DNA of 64,000 nucleotides, taken from Isoperla grammatica. Its lineage: Eukaryota; Arthropoda; Insecta; Plecoptera; Perlodidae. A model generated the notes under the pieces. That model had not been told where the DNA came from. It worked only from the letters and a program-made list of their open reading frames with translations, and did no database searches. The stretch covers positions 40,355,419 to 40,419,418 of the forward strand of contig OX246745.1 of NCBI GenBank assembly GCA_945910005.1, read 5' to 3'. Below are positions 45,101-57,900 of the stretch, one piece after another (the first letter of the stretch is position 1; each line of letters starts with the position of its first letter). The position numbers and the translations under genes were made by a program.

Positions 45101-45424
45101 GTATGGATAATATGAATACTGTAATTCATAATAGGCCTACCTGAGTTTGTTAGTTGTGTGAGCGTATACATGTTGTTCCACAGTTCACGGAGTGGAAATG
45201 TAAAGCAAGTACTTAATTGCTACAATGTAAGATCAAAACGCACACAACGTCTAGTTAATGAATACTCTACTGAAGAATTTACAATCTACAACACTTGGAA
45301 ATGCAAATCTAGTAAGTCAACAAATACTCAAGGAACATATTTGAATTGGTTGTCGATAGCAGGGAAACTAAGGGGTGCTACGTGAGTCGGAAGATGTTTC
45401 GTATGGACCTGGTCGAGGTCTGCT

Positions 45425-45599
45425 TCACTGCCCGATGGGTATCGGGTCTTCATGGTTGCCCGACGATCGCTTGTGGGGGTCAAACAGGCTCTTGAGGTGT
45501 AGTGTCGCGTCGTATCGCCGACCCAACACTTCAACTTGGTATTTACCGCTCTTCAAGAACTCGGTCGTCACTCCTTTGCCTTCCGGGTGGCGGACGTAG
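45425..45599 (-). CDS. SARDH: Sarcosine dehydrogenase-like, terminal exon
   Basis: The exon starts after the acceptor tgtccacttttccacag (minus strand) with one nucleotide of a split codon. It encodes 57 residues and ends TGA at 45427-45425. YVRHPEGKGV, TEFLKSGKYQVEVLG and the near-terminal HLKSLFDPHKR match the extreme C-terminus of sarcosine dehydrogenase as I recall it (Y-R-P, F-KSG-Y, HLKS-FDP-KR). SARDH is a mitochondrial flavoenzyme that demethylates sarcosine to glycine; this part belongs to its folate-binding aminomethyltransferase-like domain. The other two frames are closed, supporting the chosen phase. The last 11 residues extend beyond the usual end. Related PDPR and DMGDH fit less well. 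Confidence 0.75.
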
Positions 45600-45623
45600 C
45601 TGTGGAAAAGTGGACACATGTTT

Positions 45624-45690
45624 TACGTGGATGGAGAAGACTATCTACAATGCTGACCCAATGCAGAGTTGGATGTAGCAACAGATGATT
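45624..45690. repeat. SINE-like segment related to 22577-22818
   Basis: ggagaagactatctacaatg, then tgacccaatgcagagttgga and gcaacagatgatt, similar to the duplicated segment at 22577-22818. It lies in the presumed intron before the SARDH-like terminal exon. Confidence 0.6.
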
Positions 45691-45827
45691 GTTTATTTAT
45701 CATTCTGTCTGTTGGGCCTACCTAACCACAGTACGCTATGCCCTCAGTTTCTCCATTTCAAGAAGCCTTCTTGAGATATGATTTTTAAAAAATTGTTCAC
45801 GACTTTTACACTGAGGTACTTCTTCTA

Positions 45828-45854
45828 CTCCCAGCCCAGTTCGCCCAGAAAGCT
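45828..45854 (-). pseudogene. SARDH-like fragment (SFLGELGWE)
   Basis: On the minus strand the frame reads ALCLSFLGELGWE and then a stop. SF-x-GELGWE is a strongly conserved motif of the SARDH/DMGDH C-terminal domain. A possible acceptor (ctctttgtctcag) lies at its start and a GT (gtagaa) right after GGGA. In family members about 130 residues separate this motif from the terminal-exon sequence. Here only about 230 bp separate them, with no room for the missing coding part. I infer a decayed or rearranged locus, or an assembly collapse. Confidence 0.5.
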
Positions 45855-45936
45855 GAGACAAAGAGCGCGATACCCATGACTGACATCGTCATCAGCTATA
45901 GGTGGACGAGAACACCTCATCGTTCAGATCGCATTG

Positions 45937-48900
45937 TGACATGTATAACACTCACCTCTAAGATGGGCTCGGCTTGTCCCCTGGGCTCAATGGTGCTGAC
46001 TGTCACATCCCCCTCTACCCCGGCCTTGGCGTTGAGTAGACACGTCTAGACTGTCTTGCCTTGTCTCGTGACATGTATAACACTCACCTCTAAGATGGGC
46101 TCGGCTTGTCCGCTGGGCTCAATGGTGCTGACTGTCACATCCCCCTCTACCCCGGCCTTGGCGTTGAGTAGACACGTCTAGACTGTCTTGCCTTGTCTCG
46201 TGACATGTATAACACTCACCTCTAAGATGGGCTCGGCTTGTCCCCTGGGCTCAATGGTGCTGACTGTCACATCCCCCTCTACCCCGGCCTTGGCGTTGAG
46301 TAGACACGTCTAGACTGTCTTGCCTTGTCTCGTGACATGTATAACACTCACCTCTAAGATGGGCTCGGCTTGTCCCCTGGGCTCAATGGTGCTGACTGTC
46401 ACATCCCCCTCTACCCCGGCCTTGGCGTTGAGTAGACACGTCTAGACTGTCTTGCCTTGTCTCGTGACATGTATAACACTCACCTCTAAGATGGGCTCGG
46501 CTTGTCCCCTGGGCTCAAAGGTGCTGACTGTCACATCCCCCTCTACGCCGGCCTTGGCGTTGAGTAGACACGTCTAGACTGTCTTGCCTTGTCTCGTGAC
46601 ATGTATAACACTCACCTCTAAGATGGGCTCGGCTTGTCCCCTGGGCTCAATGGTGCTGACTGTCACATCCCCCTCTACCCCGGCCTTGGCGTTGAGTAGA
46701 CACGTCTAGACTGTCTTGCCTTGTCTCGTGACATGTATAACACTCACCTCTAAGATGGGCTCGGCTTGTCCCCTGGGCTCAATGGTGCTGACTGTCACAT
46801 CCCCCTCTACCCCGGCCTTGGCGTTGAGTAGACACGTCTAGACTGTCTTGCCTTGTCTCGTGACATGTATAACACTCACCTCTAAGATGGGCTCGGCTTG
46901 TCCCCTGGGCTCAATGGTGCTGACTGTCACATCCCCCTCTACCCCGGCCTTGGCGTTGAGTAGACACGTCTAGACTGTCTTGCCTTGTCTCGTGACATGT
47001 ATAACACTCACCTCTAAGATGGGCTCGGCTTGTCCCCTGGGCTCAATGGTGCTGACTGTCACATCCCCCTCTACGCCGGCCTTGGCGTTGAGTAGACACG
47101 TCTAGACTGTCTTGCCTTGTCTCGTGACATGTATAACACTCACCTCTAAGATGGGCTCGGCTTGTCCCCTGGGCTCAATGGTGCTGACTGTCACATCCCC
47201 CTCTACGCCGGCCTTGGCGTTGAGTAGACACGTCTAGACTGTCTTGCCTTGTCTCGTGACATGTATAACACTCACCTCTAAGATGGGCTCGGCTTGTCCC
47301 CTGGGCTCAATGGTGCTGACTGTCACATCCCCCTCTACGCCGGCCTTGGCGTTGAGTAGACACGTCTAGACTGTCTTGCCTTGTCTCGTGACATGTATAA
47401 CACTCACCTCTAAGATGGGCTCGGCTTGTCCCCTGGGCTCAATGGTGCTGACTGTCACATCCCCCTCTACCCCGGCCTTGGCGTTGAGTAGACACGTCTA
47501 GACTGTCTTGCCTTGTCTCGTGACATGTATAACACTCACCTCTAAGATGGGCTCGGCTTGTCCCCTGGGCTCAATGGTGCTGACTGTCACATCCCCCTCT
47601 ACGCCGGCCTTGGCGTTGAGTAGACACGTCTAGACTGTCTTGCCTTGTCTCGTGACATGTATAACACTCACCTCTAAGATGGGCTCGGCTTGTCCCCTGG
47701 GCTCAATGGTGCTGACTGTCACATCCCCCTCTACCCCGGCCTTGGCGTTGAGTAGACACGTCTAGACTGTCTTGCCTTGTCTCGTGACATGTATAACACT
47801 CACCTCTAAGATGGGCTCGGCTTGTCCCCTGGGCTCAATGGTGCTGACTGTCACATCCCCCTCTACGCCGGCCTTGGCGTTGAGTAGACACGTCTAGACT
47901 GTCTTGCCTTGTCTCGTGACATGTATAACACTCACCTCTAAGATGGGCTCGGCTTGTCCCCTGGGCTCAATGGTGCTGACTGTCACATCCCCCTCTACCC
48001 CGGCCTTGGCGTTGAGTAGACACGTCTAGACTGTCTTGCCTTGTCTCGTGACATGTATAACACTCACCTCTAAGATGGGCTCGGCTTGTCCCCTGGGCTC
48101 AATGGTGCTGACTGTCACATCCCCCTCTACGCCGGCCTTGGCGTTGAGTAGACACGTCTAGACTGTCTTGCCTTGTCTCGTGACATGTATAACACTCACC
48201 TCTAAGATGGGCTCGGCTTGTCCCCTGGGCTCAATGGTGCTGACTGTCACATCCCCCTCTACGCCGGCCTTGGCGTTGAGTAGACACGTCTAGACTGTCT
48301 TGCCTTGTCTCGTGACATGTATAACACTCACCTCTAAGATGGGCTCGGCTTGTCCCCTGGGCTCAATGGTGCTGACTGTCACATCCCCCTCTACGCCGGC
48401 CTTGGCGTTGAGTAGACACGTCTAGACTGTCTTGCCTTGTCTCGTGACATGTATAACACTCACCTCTAAGATGGGCTCGGCTTGTCCCCTGGGCTCAATG
48501 GTGCTGACTGTCACATCCCCCTCTACGCCGGCCTTGGCGTTGAGTAGACACGTCTAGACTGTCTTGCCTTGTCTCGTGACATGTATAACACTCACCTCTA
48601 AGATGGGCTCGGCTTGTCCCCTGGGCTCAATGGTGCTGACTGTCACATCCCCCTCTACCCCGGCCTTGGCGTTGAGTAGACACGTCTAGACTGTCTTGCC
48701 TTGTCTCGTGACATGTATAACACTCACCTCTAAGATGGGCTCGGCTTGTCCCCTGGGCTCAATGGTGCTGACTGTCACATCCCCCTCTACCCCGGCCTTG
48801 GCGTTGAGTAGACACGTCTAGACTGTCTTGCCTTGTCTCGTGACATGTATAACACTCACCTCTAAGATGGGCTCGGCTTGTCCCCTGGGGTCAATGGTGC

Positions 48901-51900
48901 TGACTGTCACATCCCCCTCTACCCCGGCCTTGGCGTTGAGTAGACACGTCTAGACTGTCTTGCCTTGTCTCGTGACATGTATAACACTCACCTCTAAGAT
49001 GGGCTCGGCTTGTCCCCTGGGCTCAATGGTGCTGACTGTCACATCCCCCTCTACCCCGGCCTTGGCGTTGAGTAGACACGTCTAGACTGTCTTGCCTTGT
49101 CTCGTGACATGTATAACACTCACCTCTAAGATGAGCTCGGCTTGTCCCCTGGGCTCAATGGTGCTGACTGTCACATCCCCCTCTACCCCGGCCTTGGCGT
49201 TGAGTAGACACGTCTAGACTGTCTTGCCTTGTCTCGTGACATGTATAACACTCACCTCTAAGATGGGCTCGGCTTGTCCCCTGGGCTCAATGGTGCTGAC
49301 TGTCACATCCCCCTCTACGCCGGCCTTGGCGTTGAGTAGACACGTCTAGACTGTCTTGCCTTGTCTCGTGACATGTATAACACTCACCTCTAAGATGGGC
49401 TCGGCTTGTCCCCTGGGCTCAATGGTGCTGACTGTCACATCCCCCTCTACGCCGGCCTTGGCGTTGAGTAGACACGTCTAGACTGTCTTGCCTTGTCTCG
49501 TGACATGTATAACACTCACCTCTAAGATGGGCTCGGCTTGTCCCCTGGGCTCAATGGTGCTGACTGTCACATCCCCCTCTACGCCGGCCTTGGCGTTGAG
49601 TAGACACGTCTAGACTGTCTTGCCTTGTCTCGTGACATGTATAACACTCACCTCTAAGATGGGCTCGGCTTGTCCCCTGGGCTCAATGGTGCTGACTGTC
49701 ACATCCCCCTCTACGCCGGCCTTGGCGTTGAGTAGACACGTCTAGACTGTCTTGCCTTGTCTCGTGACATGTATAACACTCACCTCTAAGATGGGCTCGG
49801 CTTGTCCCCTGGGCTCAATGGTGCTGACTGTCACATCCCCCTCTACGCCGGCCTTGGCGTTGAGTAGACACGTCTAGACTGTCTTGCCTTGTCTCGTGAC
49901 ATGTATAACACTCACCTCTAAGATGGGCTCGGCTTGTCCCCTGGGCTCAATGGTGCTGACTGTCACATCCCCCTCTACCCCGGCCTTGGCGTTGAGTAGA
50001 CACGTCTAGACTGTCTTGCCTTGTCTCGTGACATGTATAACACTCACCTCTAAGATGGGCTCGGCTTGTCCCCTGGGCTCAATGGTGCTGACTGTCACAT
50101 CCCCCTCTACCCCGGCCTTGGCGTTGAGTAGACACGTCTAGACTGTCTTGCCTTGTCTCGTGACATGTATAACACTCACCTCTAAGATGGGCTCGGCTTG
50201 TCCCCTGGGCTCAATGGTGCTGACTGTCACATCCCCCTCTACCCCGGCCTTGGCGTTGAGTAGACACGTCTAGACTGTCTTGCCTTGTCTCGTGACATGT
50301 ATAACACTCACCTCTAAGATGGGCTCGGCTTGTCCCCTGGGCTCAATGGTGCTGACTGTCACATCCCCCTCTACCCCGGCCTTGGCGTTGAGTAGACACG
50401 TCTAGACTGTCTTGCCTTGTCTCGTGACATGTATAACACTCACCTCTAAGATGGGCTCGGCTTGTCCCCTGGGCTCAATGGTGCTGACTGTCACATCCCC
50501 CTCTACCCCGGCCTTGGCGTTGAGTAGACACGTCTAGACTGTCTTGCCTTGTCTCGTGACATGTATAACACTCACCTCTAAGATGGGCTCGGCTTGTCCC
50601 CTGGGCTCAATGGTGCTGACTGTCACATCCCCCTCTACCCCGGCCTTGGCGTTGAGTAGACACGTCTAGACTGTCTTGCCTTGTCTCGTGACATGTATAA
50701 CACTCACCTCTAAGATGGGCTCGGCTTGTCCCCTGGGCTCAATGGTGCTGACTGTCACATCCCCCTCTACGCCGGCCTTGGCGTTGAGTAGACACGTCTA
50801 GACTGTCTTGCCTTGTCTCGTGACATGTATAACACTCACCTCTAAGATGGGCTCGGCTTGTCCCCTGGGCTCAATGGTGCTGACTGTCACATCCCCCTCT
50901 ACGCCGGCCTTGGCGTTGAGTAGACACGTCTAGACTGTCTTGCCTTGTCTCGTGACATGTATAACACTCACCTCTAAGATGGGCTCGGCTTGTCCCCTGG
51001 GCTCAATGGTGCTGACTGTCACATCCCCCTCTACGCCGGCCTTGGCGTTGAGTAGATACGTCTAGACTGTCTTGCCTTGTCTCGTGACATGTATAACACT
51101 CACCTCTAAGATGGGCTCGGCTTGTCCCCTGGGCTCAATGGTGCTGACTGTCACATCCCCCTCTACGCCGGCCTTGGCGTTGAGTAGACACGTCTAGACT
51201 GTCTTGCCTTGTCTCGTGACATGTATAACACTCAACTCTAAGATGGGCTCGGCTTGTCCCCTGGGCTCAATGGTGCTGACTGTCACATCCCCCTCTACGC
51301 CGGCCTTGGCGTTGAGTAGACACGTCTAGACTGTCTTGCCTTGTCTCGTGACATGTATAACACTCACCTCTAAGATGGGCTCGGCTTGTCCCCTGGGCTC
51401 AATGGTGCTGACTGTCACATCCCCCTCTACGCCGGCCTTGGCGTTGAGTAGACACGTCTAGACTGTCTTGCATTGTCTCGTGACATGTATAACACTCACC
51501 TCTAAGATGGGCTCGGCTTGTCCCCTGGGCTCAATGGTGCTGACTGTCACATCCCCCTCTACCCCGGCCTTGGCGTTGAGTAGACACGTCTAGACTGTCT
51601 TGCCTTGTCTCGTGACATGTATAACACTCACCTCTAAGATGGGCTCGGCTTGTCCCCTGGGCTCAATGGTGCTGACTGTCACATCCCCCTCTACGCCGGC
51701 CTTGGCGTTGAGTAGACACGTCTAGACTGTCTTGCCTTGTCTCGTGACATGTATAACACTCACCTCTAAGATGGGCTCGGCTTGTCCCCTGGGCTCAATG
51801 GTGCTGACTGTCACATCCCCCTCTACGCCGGCCTTGGCGTTGAGTAGACACGTCTAGACTGTCTTGCCTTGTCTCGTGACATGTATAACACTCACCTCTA

Positions 51901-54900
51901 AGATGGGCTCGGCTTGTCCCCTGGGCTCAATGGTGCTGACTGTCACATCCCCCTCTACGCCGGCCTTGGCGTTGAGTAGACACGTCTAGACTGTCTTGCC
52001 TTGTCTCAAGACATGTATAACACTCACCTCTAAGATGGGCTCGGCTTGTCCCCTGGGCTCAATGGTGCTGACTGTCACATCCCCCTCTACGCCGGCCTTG
52101 GCGTTGAGTAGACACGTCTAGACTGTCTTGCCTTGTCTCGTGACATGTATAACACTCACCTCTAAGATGGGCTCGGCTTGTCCCCTGGGCTCAATGGTGC
52201 TGACTGTCACATCCCCCTCTACCCCGGCCTTGGCGTTGAGTAGACACGTCTAGACTGTCTTGCCTTGTCTCGTGACATGTATAACACTCACCTCTAAGAT
52301 GGGCTCGGCTTGTCCCCTGGGCTCAATGGTGCTGACTGTCACATCCCCTTCTACGCCGGCCTTGGCGTTGAGTAGACACGTCTAGACTGTCTTGCCTTGT
52401 CTCGTGACATGTATAACACTCACCTCTAAGATGGGCTCGGCTTGTCCCCTGGGCTCAATGGTGCTGACTGTCACATCCCCCTCTACCCCGGCCTTGGCGT
52501 TGAGTAGACACGTCTAGACTGTCTTGCCTTGTCTCGTGACATGTATAACACTCACCTCTAAGATGGGCTCGGCTTGTCCCCTGGGCTCAATGGTGCTGAC
52601 TGTCACATCCCCCTCTACCCCGGCCTTGGCGTTGAGTAGACACGTCTAGACTGTCTTGCCTTGTCTCGTGACATGTATAACACTCACCTCTAAGATGGGC
52701 TCGGCTTGTCCCCTGGGCTCAATGGTGCTGACTGTCACATCCCCCTCTACCCCGGCCTTGGCGTTGAGTAGACACGTCTAGACTGTCTTGCCTTGTCTCG
52801 TGACATGTATAACACTCACCTCTAAGATGGGCTCGGCTTGTCCCCTGGGCTCAATGGTGCTGACTGTCACATCCCCCTCTACGCCGGCCTTGGCGTTGAG
52901 TAGACACGTCTAGACTGTCTTGCCTTGTCTCGTGACATGTATAACACTCACCTCTAAGATGGGCTCGGCTTGTCCCCTGGGCTCAATGGTGCTGACTGTC
53001 ACATCCCCCTCTACGCCGGCCTTGGCGTTGAGTAGACACGTCTAGACTGTCTTGCCTTGTCTCAAGACATGTATAACACTCACCTCTAAGATGGGCTCGG
53101 CTTGTCCCCTGGGCTCAATGGTGCTGACTGTCACATCCCCCTCTACGCCGGCCTTGGCGTTGAGTAGACACGTCTAGACTGTCTTGCCTTGTCTCGTGAC
53201 ATGTATAACACTCACCTCTAAGATGGGCTCGGCTTGTCCCCTGGGCTCAATGGTGCTGACTGTCACATCCCCCTCTACGCCGGCCTTGGCGTTGAGTAGA
53301 CACGTCTAGACTGTCTTGCCTTGTCTCGTGACATGTATAACACTCACCTCTAAGATGGGCTCGGCTTGTCCCCTGGGCTCAATGGTGCTGACTGTCACAT
53401 CCCCCTCTACCCCGGCCTTGGCGTTGAGTAGACACGTCTAGACTGTCTTGCCTTGTCTCGTGACATGTATAACACTCACCTCTAAGATGGGCTCGGCTTG
53501 TCCCCTGGGCTCAATGGTGCTGACTGTCACATCCCCCTCTACGCCGGCCTTGGCGTTGAGTAGACACGTCTAGACTGTCTTGCCTTGTCTCGTGACATGT
53601 ATAACACTCACCTCTAAGATGGGCTCGGCTTGTCCCCTGGGCTCAATGGTGCTGACTGTCACATCCCCCTCTACGCCGGCCTTGGCGTTGAGTAGACACG
53701 TCTAGACTGTCTTGCCTTGTCTCGTGACATGTATAACACTCACCTCTAAGATGGGCTCGGCTTGTCCCCTGGGCTCAATGGTGCTGACTGTCACATCCCC
53801 CTCTACGCCGGCCTTGGCGTTGAGTAGACACGTCTAGACTGTCTTGCCTTGTCTCGTGACATGTATAACACTCACCTCTAAGATGGGCTCGGCTTGTCCC
53901 CTAGGCTCAATGGTGCTGACTGTCACATCCCCCTCTACGCCGGCCTTGGCGTTGAGTAGACACGTCTAGACTGTCTTGCCTTGTCTCGTGACATGTATAA
54001 CACTCACCTCTAAGATGGGCTCGGCTTGTCCCCTGGGCTCAATGGTGCTGACTGTCACATCCCCCTCTACCCCGGCCTTGGCGTTGAGTAGACACGTCTA
54101 GACTGTCTTGCCTTGTCTCGTGACATGTATAACACTCACCTCTAAGATGGGCTCGGCTTGTCCCCTGGGCTCAATGGTGCTGACTGTCACATCCCCCTCT
54201 ACGCCGGCCTTGGCGTTGAGTAGACACGTCTAGACTGTCTTGCCTTGTCTCGTGACATGTATAACACTCACCTCTAAGATGGGCTCGGCTTGTCCCCTGG
54301 GCTCAATGGTGCTGACTGTCACATCCCCCTCTACCCCGGCCTTGGCGTTGAGTAGACACGTCTAGACTGTCTTGCCTTGTCTCGTGACATGTATAACACT
54401 CACCTCTAAGATGGGCTCGGCTTGTCCCCTGGGCTCAATGGTGCTGACTGTCACATCCCCCTCTACCCCGGCCTTGGCGTTGAGTAGACACGTCTAGACT
54501 GTCTTGCCTTGTCTCGTGACATGTATAACACTCACCTCTAAGATCGGCTCGGCTTGTCCCCTGGGCTCAATGGTGCTGACTGTCACATCCCCCTCTACGC
54601 CGGCCTTGGCGTTGAGTAGACACGTCTAGACTGTCTTGCCTTGTCTCGTGACATGTATAACACTCACCTCTAAGATGGGCTCGGCTTGTCCCCTGGGCTC
54701 AATGGTGCTGACTGTCACATCCCCCTCTACCCCGGCCTTGGCGTTGAGTAGACACGTCTAGACTGTCTTGCCTTGTCTCGTGACATGTATAACACTCACC
54801 TCTAAGATGGGCTCGGCTTGTCCCCTGGGCTCAATGGTGCTGACTGTCACATCCCCCTCTACGCCGGCCTTGGCGTTGAGTAGACACGTCTAGACTGTCT

Positions 54901-57900
54901 TGCCTTGTCTCGTGTCATGTATAACACTCACCTCTAAGATGGGCTCGGCTTGTCCCCTGGGCTCAATAATGCTGACTGTCACATCCCCCTCTACACCGGC
55001 CTTGGCGTTGAGTAGACACGTCTAGACTGTCTTGCCTTGTCTCGTGACATGTATAACACTCACCTCTAAGATGGGCTCGGCTTGTCCCCTGGGCTCAATG
55101 GTGCTGACTGTCACATCCCCCTCTACCCCGGCCTTGGCGTTGAGTAGACACGTCTAGACTGTCTTGCCTTGTCTCGTGACATGTATAACACTCACCTCTA
55201 AGATGGGCTCGGCTTGTCCCCTGGGCTCAATGGTGCTGACTGTCACATCCCCCTCTACCCCGGCCTTGGCGTTGAGTAGACACGTCTAGACTGTCTTGCC
55301 TTGTCTCGTGACATGTATAACACTCACCTCTAAGATGGGCTCGGCTTGTCCCCTGGGCTCAATGGTGCTGACTGTCACATCCCCCTCTACCCCGGCCTTG
55401 GCGTTGAGTAGACACGTCTAGACTGTCTTGCCTTGTCTCGTGACATGTATAACACTCACCTCTAAGATGGGCTCGGCTTGTCCCCTGGGCTCAATGGTGC
55501 TGACTGTCACATCCCCCTCTACGCCGGCCTTGGCGTTGAGTAGACACGTATAGACTGTCTTGCCTTGTCTCGTGACATGTATAACACTCACCTCTAAGAT
55601 GGGCTCGGCTTGTCCCCTGGGCTCAATGGTGCTGACTGTCACATCCCCCTCTACGCCGGCCTTGGCGTTGAGTAGACACGTCTAGACTGTCTTGCCTTGT
55701 CTCGTGACATGTATAACACTCACCTCTAAGATGGGCTCGGCTTGTCCCCTGGGCTCAATGGTGCTGACTGTCACATCCCCCTCTACGCCGGCCTTGGCGT
55801 TGAGTAGACACGTCTAGACTGTCTTGCCTTGTCTCGTGACATGTATAACACTCACCTCTGAGATGGGCTCGGCTTGTCCCCTGGGCTCAATGGTGCTGAC
55901 TGTCACATCCCCCTCTACCCCGGCCTTGGCGTTGAGTAGACACGTCTAGACTGTCTTGCCTTGTCTCGTGACATGTATAACACTCACCTCTAAGATGGGC
56001 TCGGCTTGTCCCCTGGGCTCAATGGTGCTGACTGTCACATCCCCTTCTACCCCGGCCTTGGCGTTGAGTAGACACGTCTAGACTGTCTTGCCTTGTCTCG
56101 TGACATGTATAACACTCACTTCTAAGATGGGCTCGGCTTGTCCCCTGGGCTCAATGGTGCTGACTGTCACATCCCCCTCTACGCCGGCCTTGGCGTTGAG
56201 TAGACACGTCTAGACTGTCTTGCCTTGTCTCGTGACATGTATAACACTCACCTCTAAGATGGGCTCGGCTTGTCCCCTGGGCTCAATGGTGCTGACTGTC
56301 ACATCCCCCTCTACGCCGGCCTTGGCGTTGAGTAGACACGTCTAGACTGTCTTGCCTTGTCTCGTGACATGTATAACACTCACCTCTAAGATGGGCTCGG
56401 CTTGTCCCCTGGGCTCAATGGTGCTGACTGTCACATCCCCCTCTACCCCGGCCTTGGCGTTGAGTAGACACGTCTAGACTGTCTTGCCTTGTCTCGTGAC
56501 ATGTATAACACTCACCTCTAAGATGGGCTCGGCTTGTCCCCTGGGCTCAATGGTGCTGACTGTCACATCCCCCTCTACGCCGGCCTTGGCGTTGAGTAGA
56601 CACGTCTAGGCTGTCTTGCCTTGTCTCGTGACATGTATAACACTCACCTCTAAGATGGGCTCGGCTTGTCCCCTGGGCTCAATGGTGCTGACTGTCACAT
56701 CCCCCTCTACGCCGGCCTTGGCGTTGAGTAGACACGTCTAGACTGTCTTGCCTTGTCTCGTGACATGTATAACACTCACCTCTAAGATGGGCTCGGCTTG
56801 TCCCCTGGGCTCAATGGTGCTGACTGTCACATCCCCCTCTACGCCGGCCTTGGCGTTGAGTAGACACGTCTAGACTGTCTTGCCTTGTCTCGTGACATGT
56901 ATAACACTCACCTCTAAGATGGGCTCGGCTTGTCCCCTGGGCTCAATGGTGCTGACTGTCACATCCCCCTCTACCCCGGCCTTGGCGTTGAGTAGACACG
57001 TCTGGACTGTCTTGCCTTGTCTCGTGACATGTATAACACTCACCTCTAAGATGGGCTCGGCTTGTCCCCTGGGCTCAATGGTGCTGACTGTCACATCCCC
57101 CTCTACGCCGGCCTTGGCGTTGAGTAGACACGTCTAGACTGTCTTGCCTTGTCTCGTGACATGTATAACACTCACCTCTAAGATGGGCTCGGCTTGTCCC
57201 CTGGGCTCAATGGTGCTGACTGTCACATCCCCCTCTACCCCGGCCTTGGCGTTGAGTAGACACGTCTAGACTGTCTTGCCTTGTCTCGTGACATGTATAA
57301 CACTCACCTCTAAGATGGGCTCGGCTTGTCCCCTGGGCTCAATGGTGCTGACTGTCACATCCCCCTCTACCCCGGCCTTGGCGTTGAGTAGACACGTCTA
57401 GACTGTCTTGCCTTGTCTCGTGACATGTATAACACTCACCTCTAAGATGGGCTCGGCTTGTCCCCTGGGCTCAATGGTGCTGACTGTCACATCCCCCTCT
57501 ACGCCGGCCTTGGCGTTGAGTAGACACGTCTAGACTGTCTTGCCTTGTCTCGTGACATGTATAACACTCACCTCTAAGATGGGCTCGGCTTGTCCCCTGG
57601 GCTCAATGGTGCTGACTGTCACATCCCCCTCTACGCCGGCCTTGGCGTTGAGTAGACACGTCTAGACTGTCTTGCCTTGTCTCGTGACATGTATAACACT
57701 CACCTCTAAGATGGGCTCGGCTTGTCCCCTGGGCTCAATGGTGCTGACTGTCACATCCCCCTCTACGCCGGCCTTGGCGTTGAGTAGACACGTCTAGACT
57801 GTCTTGCCTTGTATCGTGACATGTATAACACTCACCTCTAAGATGGGCTCGGCTTGTCCCCTGGGCTCAATGGTGCTGACTGTCACATCCCCCTCTACCC

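Noticed and set aside
45158..45534. Open frames overlapping the SARDH-like terminal exon
   Set aside because: They are on other frames or the opposite strand, without splice support; the minus-strand frame at 45425-45599 has an acceptor and family similarity.
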